Of a DNA stretch of 54,362 nucleotides, positions 34,808 to 42,002 are shown in pieces. Made by a program: the position numbers and the translations under genes. Source of the DNA: Exiguobacterium sp. BMC-KP (GTDB taxonomy: Bacteria > Bacillota > Bacilli > Exiguobacteriales > Exiguobacteriaceae); NCBI RefSeq assembly GCF_001275385.1, contig NZ_LGIW01000002.1, positions 1-54,362 on the forward strand, read 5' to 3'. Below the pieces are notes generated by a model. That model was not told where the DNA came from. It ran no database searches and saw nothing but the letters and a program-made list of their open reading frames with translations. Position 1 is the stretch's first letter; every line of letters begins with the position of its first letter.

Positions 34808-34990
34808 CTGATTCACCTCTCAGACCCACTTCTTCTTATAGAGAAGGACGGGTGTAATATCGAACATTGAAGCCATTTTTTGATTGATAAGCGCAAAAAA
34901 GCGACGTCTTGTCTACTTAATCATCTGTAGTCGAGAACGCCAGCTGCTTTCAAACATCTTATCCAAAAATCACTCCAATGGCATTTTATA
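34808..34990 (-). other. rpoB leader
   Basis: About 180 nt between the promoter and rpoB. A GTCGCTTTTTTGCGC stretch (about 34890-34905) could form a small stem but lacks terminator features. Transcription of rpoB also probably receives read-through from upstream ribosomal genes. Confidence 0.4.
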
Positions 34991-35019
34991 ATACTATCAT
35001 AGACACAACATGAGGTCAA
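34991..35019 (-). promoter_or_regulatory. promoter of rpoB-rpoC
   Basis: TTGACC (35014-35019), 17-bp spacer, TAGTAT (34991-34996), with a further A/T stretch TATAAAA just downstream. It lies immediately after the rsmC stop. Confidence 0.7.
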
Positions 35020-35020
35020 C

Positions 35021-35040
35021 GACAAATCCTTCGATTTGTC
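35021..35040 (-). repeat. hairpin at the end of rsmC
   Basis: GACAAATC and GATTTGTC form an 8-bp perfect stem with a GAAG loop, overlapping the rsmC stop codon. No T run; it abuts the -35 box of the rpoB promoter. Confidence 0.5.
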
Positions 35041-35635
35041 AAGACCGAATTGATTTAAATATCGAGTACCCTTTATCCCGGGTAACTGTCTCACACATAC
35101 CGAATACATCTTCCATCAACTTCTTCGCCGATGGACCACCTTGTTTCTTTTGAATGACGACCCAAAGTTCGCCGCCAACGACGAGATGATCATATGCTTC
35201 CCGGAGAATACGATGAACGACCGTTTTTCCTGCCCGAATCGGTGGATTCGTCACGATCGCTGCGAATGTCGATTCGCCTACCCCATCATACCCGTCACTC
35301 ACACCGGTCGTCACGGAAACACCGTTCGCGCGCGCATTATCTGCCGCTAGTTCGAGCGCCCGTTCATTGACATCGATCAAGTGTGCCGGACGTCCTGTCG
35401 ACTTCGCGAGCGCAATCCCCATCGGTCCATATCCGCAGCCGACATCTAAAATGTCTCCAGCTACAGCCGGTTCCGTGAATGCCTCAATCAAAAGACGTGA
35501 ACCAAAATCGATTCCGTTCTTTGAAAAGACACCGTGATCCGATGTAAAGCGGAGCGTTTGACCACGCAAGACGTATTCCCACGTCTTCGGATCTCGCTTC
35601 GATGAAGGGTCATTCGTATAATAATGATCCGCCAT
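35039..35635 (-). CDS. RsmC-like class I methyltransferase (YbxB)
   Basis: 198 residues from ATG 35635 (MADHYYTNDPSSKRDP); a longer frame runs through the rplL terminator and is rejected. SAM-binding ILDVGCGYGPMGIALA and catalytic NPPIRAGK are clear. It is the single-domain homologue of RsmC, which methylates G1207 of 16S rRNA; the exact target in Firmicutes is not certain to me. Sits between rplL and rpoB as in B. subtilis. Confidence 0.93.
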   Translation of the reverse strand: MADHYYTNDPSSKRDPKTWEYVLRGQTLRFTSDHGVFSKNGIDFGSRLLIEAFTEPAVAGDILDVGCGYGPMGIALAKSTGRPAHLIDVNERALELAADNARANGVSVTTGVSDGYDGVGESTFAAIVTNPPIRAGKTVVHRILREAYDHLVVGGELWVVIQKKQGGPSAKKLMEDVFGMCETVTRDKGYSIFKSIRS

Positions 35636-35662
35636 GTTTCCTTCCCCTCTCATGTAAAAGAT

Positions 35663-35693
35663 GAAAACAAAAGAAGCTCGCAATGCGAGCTTC
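35663..35693 (-). terminator. terminator after rplL
   Basis: GAAGCTCGC and GCGAGCTTC (35685-35693 with 35673-35681) close a 3-base loop and are followed by TTTTGTTTTC. It lies upstream of the rsmC ribosome site, so rsmC depends on read-through. Confidence 0.88.
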
Positions 35694-35717
35694 TCTTGTT
35701 TCTACGGAAGAAGAAAA

Positions 35718-36086
35718 TTACTTAACTTCTACAGTAGCGCCAGCTTCTTCAAGCTTAGCTTTCATTGCTTCAGCGTCTTCTTTCGAAACGCCTTCTTTAA
35801 CTGGTGCTGGAGTTCCGTCTACGAGAGCTTTCGCTTCTTTAAGACCGAGGCCTGTCAATTCGCGAACTGCTTTGATGACGTTGATTTTACCAGATCCAGC
35901 GTTAGTAAGGATAACGTCGAATTCAGTTTGCTCTTCAGCTGCTGCGCCTGCGCCAGCACCTGCAACTGCTACTGGAGCTGCTGCTGATACGCCGAATTCT
36001 TCTTCGATTGTTTTTACGAGTTCGTTAAGTTCAAGAACAGTCATGCCCTTGAGGTCTTCGATAAATTGCTCTTTGTTGAAAGCCAT
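35718..36086 (-). CDS. rplL: ribosomal protein L7/L12
   Basis: 122 residues. N-terminal dimerization helix ([18 protein letters not shown]), an Ala/Gly-rich hinge (about 35-52) and the C-terminal factor-recruiting domain KTEFDVIL-like with [20 protein letters not shown]. Several copies form the stalk on L10. Confidence 0.98.
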   Translation of the reverse strand: MAFNKEQFIEDLKGMTVLELNELVKTIEEEFGVSAAAPVAVAGAGAGAAAEEQTEFDVILTNAGSGKINVIKAVRELTGLGLKEAKALVDGTPAPVKEGVSKEDAEAMKAKLEEAGATVEVK

Positions 36087-36162
36087 TATGGTTTTCCTCC
36101 TTTGATTTAGCCCACGTTGGGGTGTGAAAATTGTGTTGTTTGCCTATCCCGCTAAGCAGAAA

Positions 36163-36669
36163 TTAAGCAGATTGTTCTTCTTTTTGCTCTGCGATTGCGT
36201 TCGTTGCCACCGCGAGTCCACGGATTGGCGCTTGAAGCACGCTGAGGAGCATCGAAAGGAGACCTTCGCGTGATGGAAGTTCCGCAAGGGCTTTGACATC
36301 TTCTACTGAAGTGACTTTGCCTTCGATGATACCACCTTTAAGTTCGAGAGCCTTGTGTGTTTTAGCGAAGTCGTTCAAGATCTTAGCTGGCGCGATAACG
36401 TCTTCATTACTGAAGGCGATCGCACTAGGACCTGTGAAGACTTCCTCAAGACCTTCGAGGTTGCTTTGAACTGCCGCGCGGCGGAGGAGACCGTTTTTGT
36501 AAACTTTGAATTCAACGCCCGCTTCGCGGAGTTGTTTACGAAGTTCAGTGACTTCTTCTACTGTGAGACCACGGTAGTCGACGACAACTGTTCCTGCGCT
36601 CGCTTGGAGTTTCTCAGCGATCTCAGATACGAGATCCGCTTTGACAGCGATAACTTTTTCGTTTGCCAT
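36163..36669 (-). CDS. rplJ: ribosomal protein L10
   Basis: 168 residues starting [37 protein letters not shown] is the rRNA-binding part; the C-terminal helix carries L7/L12 dimers. The L10-(L12)4 complex is the known regulator of the leader immediately upstream. Confidence 0.98.
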   Translation of the reverse strand: MANEKVIAVKADLVSEIAEKLQASAGTVVVDYRGLTVEEVTELRKQLREAGVEFKVYKNGLLRRAAVQSNLEGLEEVFTGPSAIAFSNEDVIAPAKILNDFAKTHKALELKGGIIEGKVTSVEDVKALAELPSREGLLSMLLSVLQAPIRGLAVATNAIAEQKEEQSA

Positions 36670-36873
36670 TTCTGTTGCACCTCCTGGTAGATGAAATGTA
36701 CCGGTGCGAGGGGCTGCTCGATTTCAAATAAAAAGCCTCCGTCTGCAGAGCAGAGGAGGCGTAATCGTCAAAAAGGATACCTGAACAAACAGGCTCTCTG
36801 AGCAAGAACACCTCGGAAGGATTTATGCCCATGTGAGCACCTTCTGTCTACGGTATGTCGAAATATATCAACG
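36670..36873 (-). promoter_or_regulatory. L10 ribosomal protein leader
   Basis: About 200 nt. The core ACCGTAGACAGAAGGTGC and ATAAATCCTTCCGAGGTG are hallmarks of the L10 leader, in which L10-(L12)4 binds a kink-turn element and favours early termination. The attenuator follows at 36724-36760. Match is from memory of the leader class. Confidence 0.88.
36724..36760 (-). terminator. attenuator terminator in the rplJ leader
   Basis: GCCTCCTCTGC and GCAGACGGAGGC (36750-36760 with 36735-36746) pair around a 3-base loop with one bulge, followed by TTTTTATTTG. It lies inside the leader, 60 bp before rplJ, so it can only be regulatory. Confidence 0.9.
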
Positions 36874-36879
36874 TTTTAT

Positions 36880-36909
36880 ACTGTAACAGCGTTCTTAGAA
36901 CGTTGTCAA
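36880..36909 (-). promoter_or_regulatory. promoter of rplJ-rplL with spacer palindrome
   Basis: TTGACA (36904-36909), 18-bp spacer, TACAGT (36880-36885), starting 18 bp after the rplA stop. The spacer contains the palindrome CGTTCTTAGAACG (36890-36902). Confidence 0.75.
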
Positions 36910-36926
36910 GTTCGTTTTAGACGAAA

Positions 36927-37613
36927 TTATTTCGCGAAGTCAGCTGAAGATACTTTTACACCAGGACCCATTGTAGAAGCGATCGCGATGTTCTTAAGGT
37001 ATACACCTTTAGCAGTAGCAGGCTTAACTTTTACGAGAGTTTCGATAACTGTGTTGATGTTCTCAACGAGTTTCTCGTTATCGAATGATTTTTTACCGAC
37101 AGGAACGTGGATGTTACCTGATTTGTCGACACGGTACTCAACTTTACCAGCTTTGATATCGTTGATTGCTTTTGTGACGTCAAATGTAACTGTACCTGTT
37201 TTCGGGTTTGGCATGAGGCCTTTTGGTCCGAGAACGCGACCAAGTTTACCAACTTCACCCATCATGTCTGGTGTCGCAACGATAACATCGAAGTCGAACC
37301 ATCCTTGTTGGATTTTGTTGATGTACTCAGCATCACCAGCGTAATCTGCTCCAGCAGCTTCCGCTTCTTTAAGTTTCTCACCTTTCGCGAAGACGAGGAC
37401 TTTTTGTGTTTTACCAGTACCGTGTGGCAATACGACTGCTCCACGGATTTGTTGGTCTGCTTTCTTCGGATCTACTCCGAGACGAACAGCCAATTCGATA
37501 GTCTCATCGAATTTCGCAGTTGCAGATTTTTTAGTCAAATCTACAGCTTCTGCGAGTTCGTATGAAGCCGTACGATCGATAAGCTTAGCAGCTTCTTTGT
37601 ACTTCTTACCCAT
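36927..37613 (-). CDS. rplA: ribosomal protein L1
   Basis: 228 residues from ATG 37613 ([13 protein letters not shown]), with AAAGGAGG upstream; a frame 22 codons longer is not used. [24 protein letters not shown] and GTVTFDV mark the rRNA-binding face. Forms the mobile L1 stalk. Confidence 0.98.
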   Translation of the reverse strand: MGKKYKEAAKLIDRTASYELAEAVDLTKKSATAKFDETIELAVRLGVDPKKADQQIRGAVVLPHGTGKTQKVLVFAKGEKLKEAEAAGADYAGDAEYINKIQQGWFDFDVIVATPDMMGEVGKLGRVLGPKGLMPNPKTGTVTFDVTKAINDIKAGKVEYRVDKSGNIHVPVGKKSFDNEKLVENINTVIETLVKVKPATAKGVYLKNIAIASTMGPGVKVSSADFAK

Positions 37614-37663
37614 TTTAGGTTCCTCCTTTGTGGTTGTGCGGAAAATCCTCCCACATAATGAAA

Positions 37664-37700
37664 GGGTAGCAGGCTTCAAGAAACTATCCGCCTGCGACCC
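37664..37700 (-). promoter_or_regulatory. candidate L1 target hairpin between rplK and rplA
   Basis: GGGTCGCAGGC pairs with GCCTGCTACCC (37690-37700 with 37664-37674), with one internal C-T mismatch, and flanking ATGA/TCAT can extend the helix beyond an internal loop. A helix broken by an asymmetric loop is the shape of L1 binding sites. L1 is known to control its own operon in other bacteria; the link here is inference. Confidence 0.5.
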
Positions 37701-37730
37701 TCATCGTTGTTCATGGTAATCAAAAAGACA

Positions 37731-38156
37731 TTAGTCTTCGATTACGATACCCATAGAACGTGCAGTACCTTCAACCATCAACATTGCTGTTTCAACAGAT
37801 GATGCGTTAAGGTCTGGCATTTTTGTTTCAGCGATTTCACGAACTTTGTCACGTTTGACTGTCGCTACTTTCTTACGGTTCGGTTCACCTGAACCACTCT
37901 CAATTCCAGCTGCTTTCTTCAAGAGAACTGCTGCTGGTGGAGTCTTAGTGATGAATGTGAATGAACGATCTTCAAAAACCGTGATGACTACAGGGATAAT
38001 CAAGCCGGCTTGGTCTTGTGTACGAGCGTTGAACTCTTTACAGAAGCCCATGATGTTCACACCTGCTTGACCGAGTGCCGGTCCAACTGGTGGAGCTGGG
38101 TTTGCTTTGCCCGCAGGAATTTGAAGTTTTACGAGTTTCATAACCTTCTTCGCCAC
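37731..38156 (-). CDS. rplK: ribosomal protein L11
   Basis: 141 residues from GTG 38156 ((M)[15 protein letters not shown]). AGGAGGTG is 6-7 bp upstream; the apparent earlier start overlaps that site. [19 protein letters not shown] is the thiopeptide-binding N-terminal domain and is unaltered. Needed for RelA activation. Confidence 0.97.
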   Translation of the reverse strand: MAKKVMKLVKLQIPAGKANPAPPVGPALGQAGVNIMGFCKEFNARTQDQAGLIIPVVITVFEDRSFTFITKTPPAAVLLKKAAGIESGSGEPNRKKVATVKRDKVREIAETKMPDLNASSVETAMLMVEGTARSMGIVIED

Positions 38157-38268
38157 GAGACACACCTCCTTAATTCTTTAATGTGGTTTAATTGGACGTT
38201 GCGCGTCCTCCCACTCATTCTATTCGACGAGTTATTTATCGAAATAAGCACAACATCAAACACGAAAA

Positions 38269-38297
38269 ATTGTATCATTAAAACAAAACATTCGCAA
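38269..38297 (-). promoter_or_regulatory. promoter of rplK-rplA
   Basis: TTGCGA (38292-38297), 17-bp spacer, TACAAT (38269-38274), beginning 9 bp after the nusG stop. A small GGACG/CGTCC hairpin (38194-38208) lies in the leader. Confidence 0.78.
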
Positions 38298-38305
38298 TAG
38301 GAAAC

Positions 38306-38857
38306 TTAATCGATTTTCTCGACCTGTGCGAAATCAAGCTCGACCTTCGTTTCGCGACCGAACATATCAACAGATACTTTCATCTTCTCAGCATCCGTAT
38401 CAAGCTCCTCGATCGTACCTTCGAGATTCTCGAAAGCTCCTTCTTTGATCCGGACGATTTGTCCGAGTGAGAAGTCGTAACGGCTCTTCAGATCGACGAG
38501 ACCCATTGATCCAAGGATGTTTTCTGCTTCTTCCGGAAGGAGTGGTGTCGGTTTTGAACCACCACCGACTGATCCGAGGAAGCCCGTGACGTTCGGAGTA
38601 TTCCGGACGACATACCAAGAATCATCCGTCATGACCATCTCAACAAGGACATACCCCGGGAAGATCTTGACTTCACGTTCCTTGATTTTCGTTTCTCCCT
38701 TTTTGTTCGTTACTTCTTCTTGTACCGTTTCAATTGGAACGAGTACACGGAAGATTTTTTCGTCCATGTTCATGGATTCAATCCGACGTTCAAGGTTTGC
38801 CTTGACGTTGTTTTCAAATCCGGAATACGTTTGGACGACAAACCATTGTTTCTCCAT
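38306..38857 (-). CDS. nusG: transcription elongation/antitermination factor NusG
   Basis: 183 residues. NGN domain starting WFVVQTYSGFENNVKANLERR and KOW domain with GQIVRIKEGAFENLEG. Binds RNA polymerase; in B. subtilis it stimulates pausing. Ribosome site GAGGTGG overlaps the end of secE. Confidence 0.98.
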   Translation of the reverse strand: MEKQWFVVQTYSGFENNVKANLERRIESMNMDEKIFRVLVPIETVQEEVTNKKGETKIKEREVKIFPGYVLVEMVMTDDSWYVVRNTPNVTGFLGSVGGGSKPTPLLPEEAENILGSMGLVDLKSRYDFSLGQIVRIKEGAFENLEGTIEELDTDAEKMKVSVDMFGRETKVELDFAQVEKID

Positions 38858-38876
38858 GGTAGGCCACCTCTTCTTT

Positions 38877-39047
38877 TTACTTAATCAACCAGCTCATCAA
38901 TGCGCTAAGCCCTGAATCGACGCCGAAGATGAAGACACCCATGAAGATCACCATTCCGATGACCGTCAATGTGTATTTCGTCAGCTCTTTCCGTTTTGGC
39001 CAGCTCGTCTTTTTCAATTCATTCCATACGTCACGCAAAAATTTCAT
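38877..39047 (-). CDS. secE: preprotein translocase subunit SecE
   Basis: A 56-residue single-helix protein: MKFLRDVWNELKKTSWPKRK, then the hydrophobic helix starting LTVIGMVIFMGVFIFG, ending SWLIK. The WP-K/R motif before the helix is typical. Clamp subunit of the SecYEG channel. Located between rpmG and nusG as in Bacillus. Confidence 0.96.
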   Translation of the reverse strand: MKFLRDVWNELKKTSWPKRKELTKYTLTVIGMVIFMGVFIFGVDSGLSALMSWLIK

Positions 39048-39091
39048 CGTACTTTCCCTCCAGGATGTAATAAATCGGGACAGATGAAGCC

Positions 39092-39238
39092 TTATTTCGC
39101 TTCTTTATGAATCGTATGCGCGTTACAACGACGGCAGAATTTCTTCAATTCTAAGCGGACAGTGACATCCTCTTTTTTCATCGTCGTATAGTCGCGGGCA
39201 CCGCAATTATCACAAGCAAGGCCTACTTTCTTCGCCAT
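39092..39238 (-). CDS. rpmG: ribosomal protein L33, zinc-binding form
   Basis: 48 residues, [20 protein letters not shown], ending HTIHKEAK. Two C-x2-C pairs (C9/C12 and C36/C39) make this the zinc-containing type, in contrast to the zinc-free S14 of the same region. B. subtilis also has an L33 gene at this place. Confidence 0.95.
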   Translation of the reverse strand: MAKKVGLACDNCGARDYTTMKKEDVTVRLELKKFCRRCNAHTIHKEAK

Positions 39239-39304
39239 CTCAAAGTCCTCCTTCTTTGCCACTCTTCTCTTCCGTTGTGTTACGTTCCTTCCGAAAAAGA
39301 GCGT

Positions 39305-39329
39305 AAAAAAAAACGCCTATGAGCGGCGT
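39305..39329 (-). terminator. terminator after sigH, inside the rpmG leader
   Basis: ACGCC and GGCGT (39325-39329 with 39313-39317) with a 7-base loop are followed by nine T. It stops sigH transcripts but also lies downstream of the promoter at 39353, so it can act as an attenuator for rpmG-secE-nusG. Confidence 0.82.
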
Positions 39330-39352
39330 CTCGCTAGTAAGGCGCTAGTTAT

Positions 39353-39381
39353 ACAGTAGCATAGGAAGGGATCACGGTCAA
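39353..39381 (-). promoter_or_regulatory. promoter of rpmG-secE-nusG
   Basis: TTGACC (39376-39381), 17-bp spacer, TACTGT (39353-39358), starting 12 bp after the sigH stop. The transcript would begin with ACTAGCG repeated twice before the terminator hairpin. Confidence 0.65.
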
Positions 39382-39393
39382 TCTACCTCTCTG

Positions 39394-40035
39394 TTAGACC
39401 GTCATCTTTCGTGCTTCGAGGTAACGCTCAAGCTTCCGCTTGACACGTTGCAACGCATTGTCGATCGACTTGACGTGACGATCGAGGTCGTCAGAGATCT
39501 CCTGATACGTTCGTCCGTCAAGATAGAGCGCAAGGACTTTCCGTTCAAGATCACTTAAAATCTCATTCATCTTCGATTCAATGTCTGCATATTCTTCTCG
39601 GTTGATGATCAAAATCTGCGGATCAGATGGGGCAGTCGACGTAATGATATCGAGCAACGTCCGCTCCGATTCATCGTCATAGATTGGTTTATCGAGTGAG
39701 ATGTACGAGTTCAACGGAATATGTTTCTGACGTGTCGCCGTCTTGATCGCGGTGATCATCTGTCGTGTGATGCATAATTCGGCAAATCCTTTAAACGAGG
39801 CGAGCTTATCCGTTCGGTAATCGCGTACAGCCTTATAAAGACCGATCATTCCTTCTTGGATGATATCTTCCCGGTCTGCCCCGATCAAAAAGTAAGAACG
39901 GGCTTTGGCGCGCACGAAATTCCGATACCGCTCGATCAAAAATTCGAGCGCATCGCTGTTGTCGAACTCTTTCGCTTGTTCTACAAGCGCTTCATCGGTC
40001 ATGCACTCAAACTGGTCGAACGAAACCAAACTCAT
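39394..40035 (-). CDS. sigH: RNA polymerase sigma-H factor
   Basis: 213 residues from ATG 40035 (MSLVSFDQFECMTDEAL), with GGAGGGAT upstream. Region 2 contains EDIIQEGMIGLYKAVRDY and the -10 recognition stretch; region 4 the helix-turn-helix GRTYQEISDDLDRHVKSIDN. In B. subtilis it directs early sporulation and competence genes; in non-spore-forming relatives it is tied to competence. Own promoter upstream, own terminator downstream. Confidence 0.95.
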   Translation of the reverse strand: MSLVSFDQFECMTDEALVEQAKEFDNSDALEFLIERYRNFVRAKARSYFLIGADREDIIQEGMIGLYKAVRDYRTDKLASFKGFAELCITRQMITAIKTATRQKHIPLNSYISLDKPIYDDESERTLLDIITSTAPSDPQILIINREEYADIESKMNEILSDLERKVLALYLDGRTYQEISDDLDRHVKSIDNALQRVKRKLERYLEARKMTV

Positions 40036-40081
40036 CCTGTATCCCTCCAAGCATCATTGACGAATAGTTCAATTGTTTTTA

Positions 40082-40111
40082 ATTATACAATAATTACCTG
40101 TCGCACGACAA
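40082..40111 (-). promoter_or_regulatory. promoter of sigH with overlapping palindrome
   Basis: TTGTCG (40106-40111), 18-bp spacer, TATAAT (40082-40087). The palindrome TGTCG-CA-CGACA (40099-40110) covers the -35 box and could be an operator. Confidence 0.7.
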
Positions 40112-40160
40112 TGAAAATTGGCATGACCTCTTTTGTTGTATCCAAAATGTATCTTTTCAT

Positions 40161-40196
40161 AAAAAAACACCGTTCTTCCGAAGTAGGAAAAACGGT
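40161..40196 (-). terminator. terminator after yacP
   Basis: An 11-bp stem ACCGTTTTTCC/GGAAGAACGGT (40186-40196 with 40169-40179, one mismatch) is followed by GTTTTTTT. It ends the long cysE-to-yacP transcript. Confidence 0.9.
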
Positions 40197-40220
40197 AGTC
40201 CGCTCATACAAATGGTTATA

Positions 40221-40751
40221 TCATGTATCCGAATTCTTTCGTCGACGAATCTCTTCGAGACGAGCGATGACATCTTCCGGTAAATCGATCTTCGAGCGCG
40301 GTTGTGCCGTCGTTTTCGCAGACGTCGTCTGTTGTTTGATGACTGCAACGGCAGCTTTCCACTCACGCCGGAGTTCTTGCGCAGATATCCGGAGCGCACC
40401 AAGCGTAAAGATAACCCACTGCTCCGTGTAATCATTCGTCGCCACTGTCAGCTTGACCCGGATGTCCTGTAGCCAGTCAGCAGCGGCTTTCTCAATCCAC
40501 TCATCCGCTGTCTCGTTCTCCCGTGTGTAGACGATATCGATCCCACTTTTTTTCATTCGAGATTCACGCCCCGGTTGCAAGTAGGCATCAAAGACGATCG
40601 TGACGCTAAGACCTGTAACAGCTTGGTACTCTGCCATCGCATGAATCAACCGTTCCCGCGCCAATTCAAAATCTTGCTCCCGCAACGTTCGAAATTCTGG
40701 CCATGCGCCAATGATATTATAGCCATCTACGATGAGACGATCATACTTCAT
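40221..40751 (-). CDS. rae1: NYN-domain ribosome-associated endoribonuclease Rae1 (YacP)
   Basis: 176 residues. LIVDGYNIIGAWPEF carries the first catalytic Asp of the PIN/NYN fold and VATNDYTEQW a second. Rae1 of B. subtilis cuts mRNA in the ribosomal A site. ATG overlaps the rlmB stop (ATGA). The Lys/Arg-rich C-terminal helix fits ribosome binding. Confidence 0.93.
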   Translation of the reverse strand: MKYDRLIVDGYNIIGAWPEFRTLREQDFELARERLIHAMAEYQAVTGLSVTIVFDAYLQPGRESRMKKSGIDIVYTRENETADEWIEKAAADWLQDIRVKLTVATNDYTEQWVIFTLGALRISAQELRREWKAAVAVIKQQTTSAKTTAQPRSKIDLPEDVIARLEEIRRRKNSDT

Positions 40752-41659
40752 CGCGCATACGGCTTTCTAGTCCGATAGACTTCATAGAGTAATAACGAAG
40801 CAGCAACCGATGCGTTGAGTGACGTGACATGCCCTGCCATCGGGAGGTGGACGAGGAAATCACATTTCTCACGGACGAGCCGACTCATTCCTTTTCCTTC
40901 ACTTCCAATGACGATTCCAAGGGGCATCGTCCCATCAAGTGTCCGGTAGTCATCACTTTCGCGCGCATCCGTTCCGACGAACCAGATGCCTTGTTTCTTT
41001 AGATCTTCCATCGTCCGTGCCAAGTTCGTCACTCGAACGACCGGAATATGTTCGATCGCACCTGTTGATGCTTTGGCGACGACTTGTGTCAATCCGACCG
41101 AACGACGCTTCGGAATGATGATTCCGTGTGCCCCGACAGCATCTGCCGTCCGCAGAATTGATCCCAGGTTGTGAGGATCCTCGAGTTCATCAAGCATGAT
41201 CAAAAGCGGTGTTTCATCCTTTTGACGGGCTAGCTCAAAGATGTCTTCCAGCTCGGCGTACTCATATGCAGCAACAGCTGCAACAACACCTTGATGGTTT
41301 TCCGTTCCGGCTAAACCGGTTAACCGCGAACGCGGTACGAGCTGGATTTGAATCCCTGCTTCCTGCGCCATCGCATGGATGACAGCGAGTGGTCCTTTTT
41401 GTTGTCCTTCCTGCAAAAACAGCTTGTTCATCTCGCGTCCGCTCCGTAATGCCTCAAGGACAGGGTTACGGCCTGACAAGAAATCTTGTCCTTCTTCGAG
41501 CGGTTCAATTACAACCGGTTGTTCCTTAACGGGAGCAACCTTCTTTTTCTCTTGCGCTGGACGTTGCGCTTTTGGCTTCGGCTTAGCGCCAGTAACCTTA
41601 GGACTCGTCTGTTTTTTCGGCTTCGAGTAATTCGAACGCTTGTCCGATGAGTTCTTCAA
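40748..41659 (-). CDS. rlmB: 23S rRNA (guanosine-2'-O-)-methyltransferase RlmB
   Basis: 303 residues from TTG 41659: GAAGGAGGAG lies 8 bp upstream, and the longer frame has no ribosome site. After a basic Lys/Pro-rich tail (about 1-45) come the L30e-like substrate domain and a SPOUT domain with NLGSILRTADA, GSEGKGMSRL and LNASVAASLLLYE. The start lies 62 bp inside mrnC, so both strands of information overlap in two frames. Confidence 0.93.
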   Translation of the reverse strand: MKNSSDKRSNYSKPKKQTSPKVTGAKPKPKAQRPAQEKKKVAPVKEQPVVIEPLEEGQDFLSGRNPVLEALRSGREMNKLFLQEGQQKGPLAVIHAMAQEAGIQIQLVPRSRLTGLAGTENHQGVVAAVAAYEYAELEDIFELARQKDETPLLIMLDELEDPHNLGSILRTADAVGAHGIIIPKRRSVGLTQVVAKASTGAIEHIPVVRVTNLARTMEDLKKQGIWFVGTDARESDDYRTLDGTMPLGIVIGSEGKGMSRLVREKCDFLVHLPMAGHVTSLNASVAASLLLYEVYRTRKPYAR

Positions 41660-42002
41660 GACGATCTCCTCCTTCTGAAAGATAAATATAACCAAGTAAT
41701 GCTTCAAATGCTGTCGCGTAACGATACGTATGAACGTCTGTGCTTTTCGGGACAGAACCAGATTTTGCATTCTTCCCACGACGGACGACCGCTGCTTCTT
41801 CTTCCGTCAACGCATCCGTATTCAACCAGTGCGTTACGACTGTCGCTTGTGCTTGTGCCCGAACGTACCGGACGGCTGCTTTGTGTAGTTCGCCCGGTTT
41901 CACATATCCTTGTTCAAGCAATCGCTCCCGCACACGAATTTCATAGACGACGTCGCCCATGTACGCTAACGCGAGTGCATTGAGTTGTTTGTAGTTCTTC
42001 AT
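41598..42002 (-). CDS. mrnC: Mini-ribonuclease III
   Basis: 134 residues from ATG 42002, which overlaps the cysS stop (ATGA). [12 protein letters not shown] holds the RNase III signature and [10 protein letters not shown] the second acidic site; the double-stranded RNA-binding domain is absent, as expected. Matures 23S rRNA ends in B. subtilis. A GTG four codons earlier is possible but lacks a better ribosome site. Confidence 0.93.
   Translation of the reverse strand: MKNYKQLNALALAYMGDVVYEIRVRERLLEQGYVKPGELHKAAVRYVRAQAQATVVTHWLNTDALTEEEAAVVRRGKNAKSGSVPKSTDVHTYRYATAFEALLGYIYLSEGGDRLEELIGQAFELLEAEKTDES

Noticed and set aside
34921-35109. 62-codon minus-strand frame between rsmC and rpoB
   Set aside because: Overlaps the end of rsmC and the rpoB promoter; no ribosome site.
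35635-35683. N-terminal extension of rsmC
   Set aside because: It would translate through the rplL terminator; the family starts at MADHYY and a good ribosome site precedes it.
39856-40431. 191-codon plus-strand frame across sigH and yacP
   Set aside because: Runs through the yacP terminator and the sigH promoter and is antisense to both genes.
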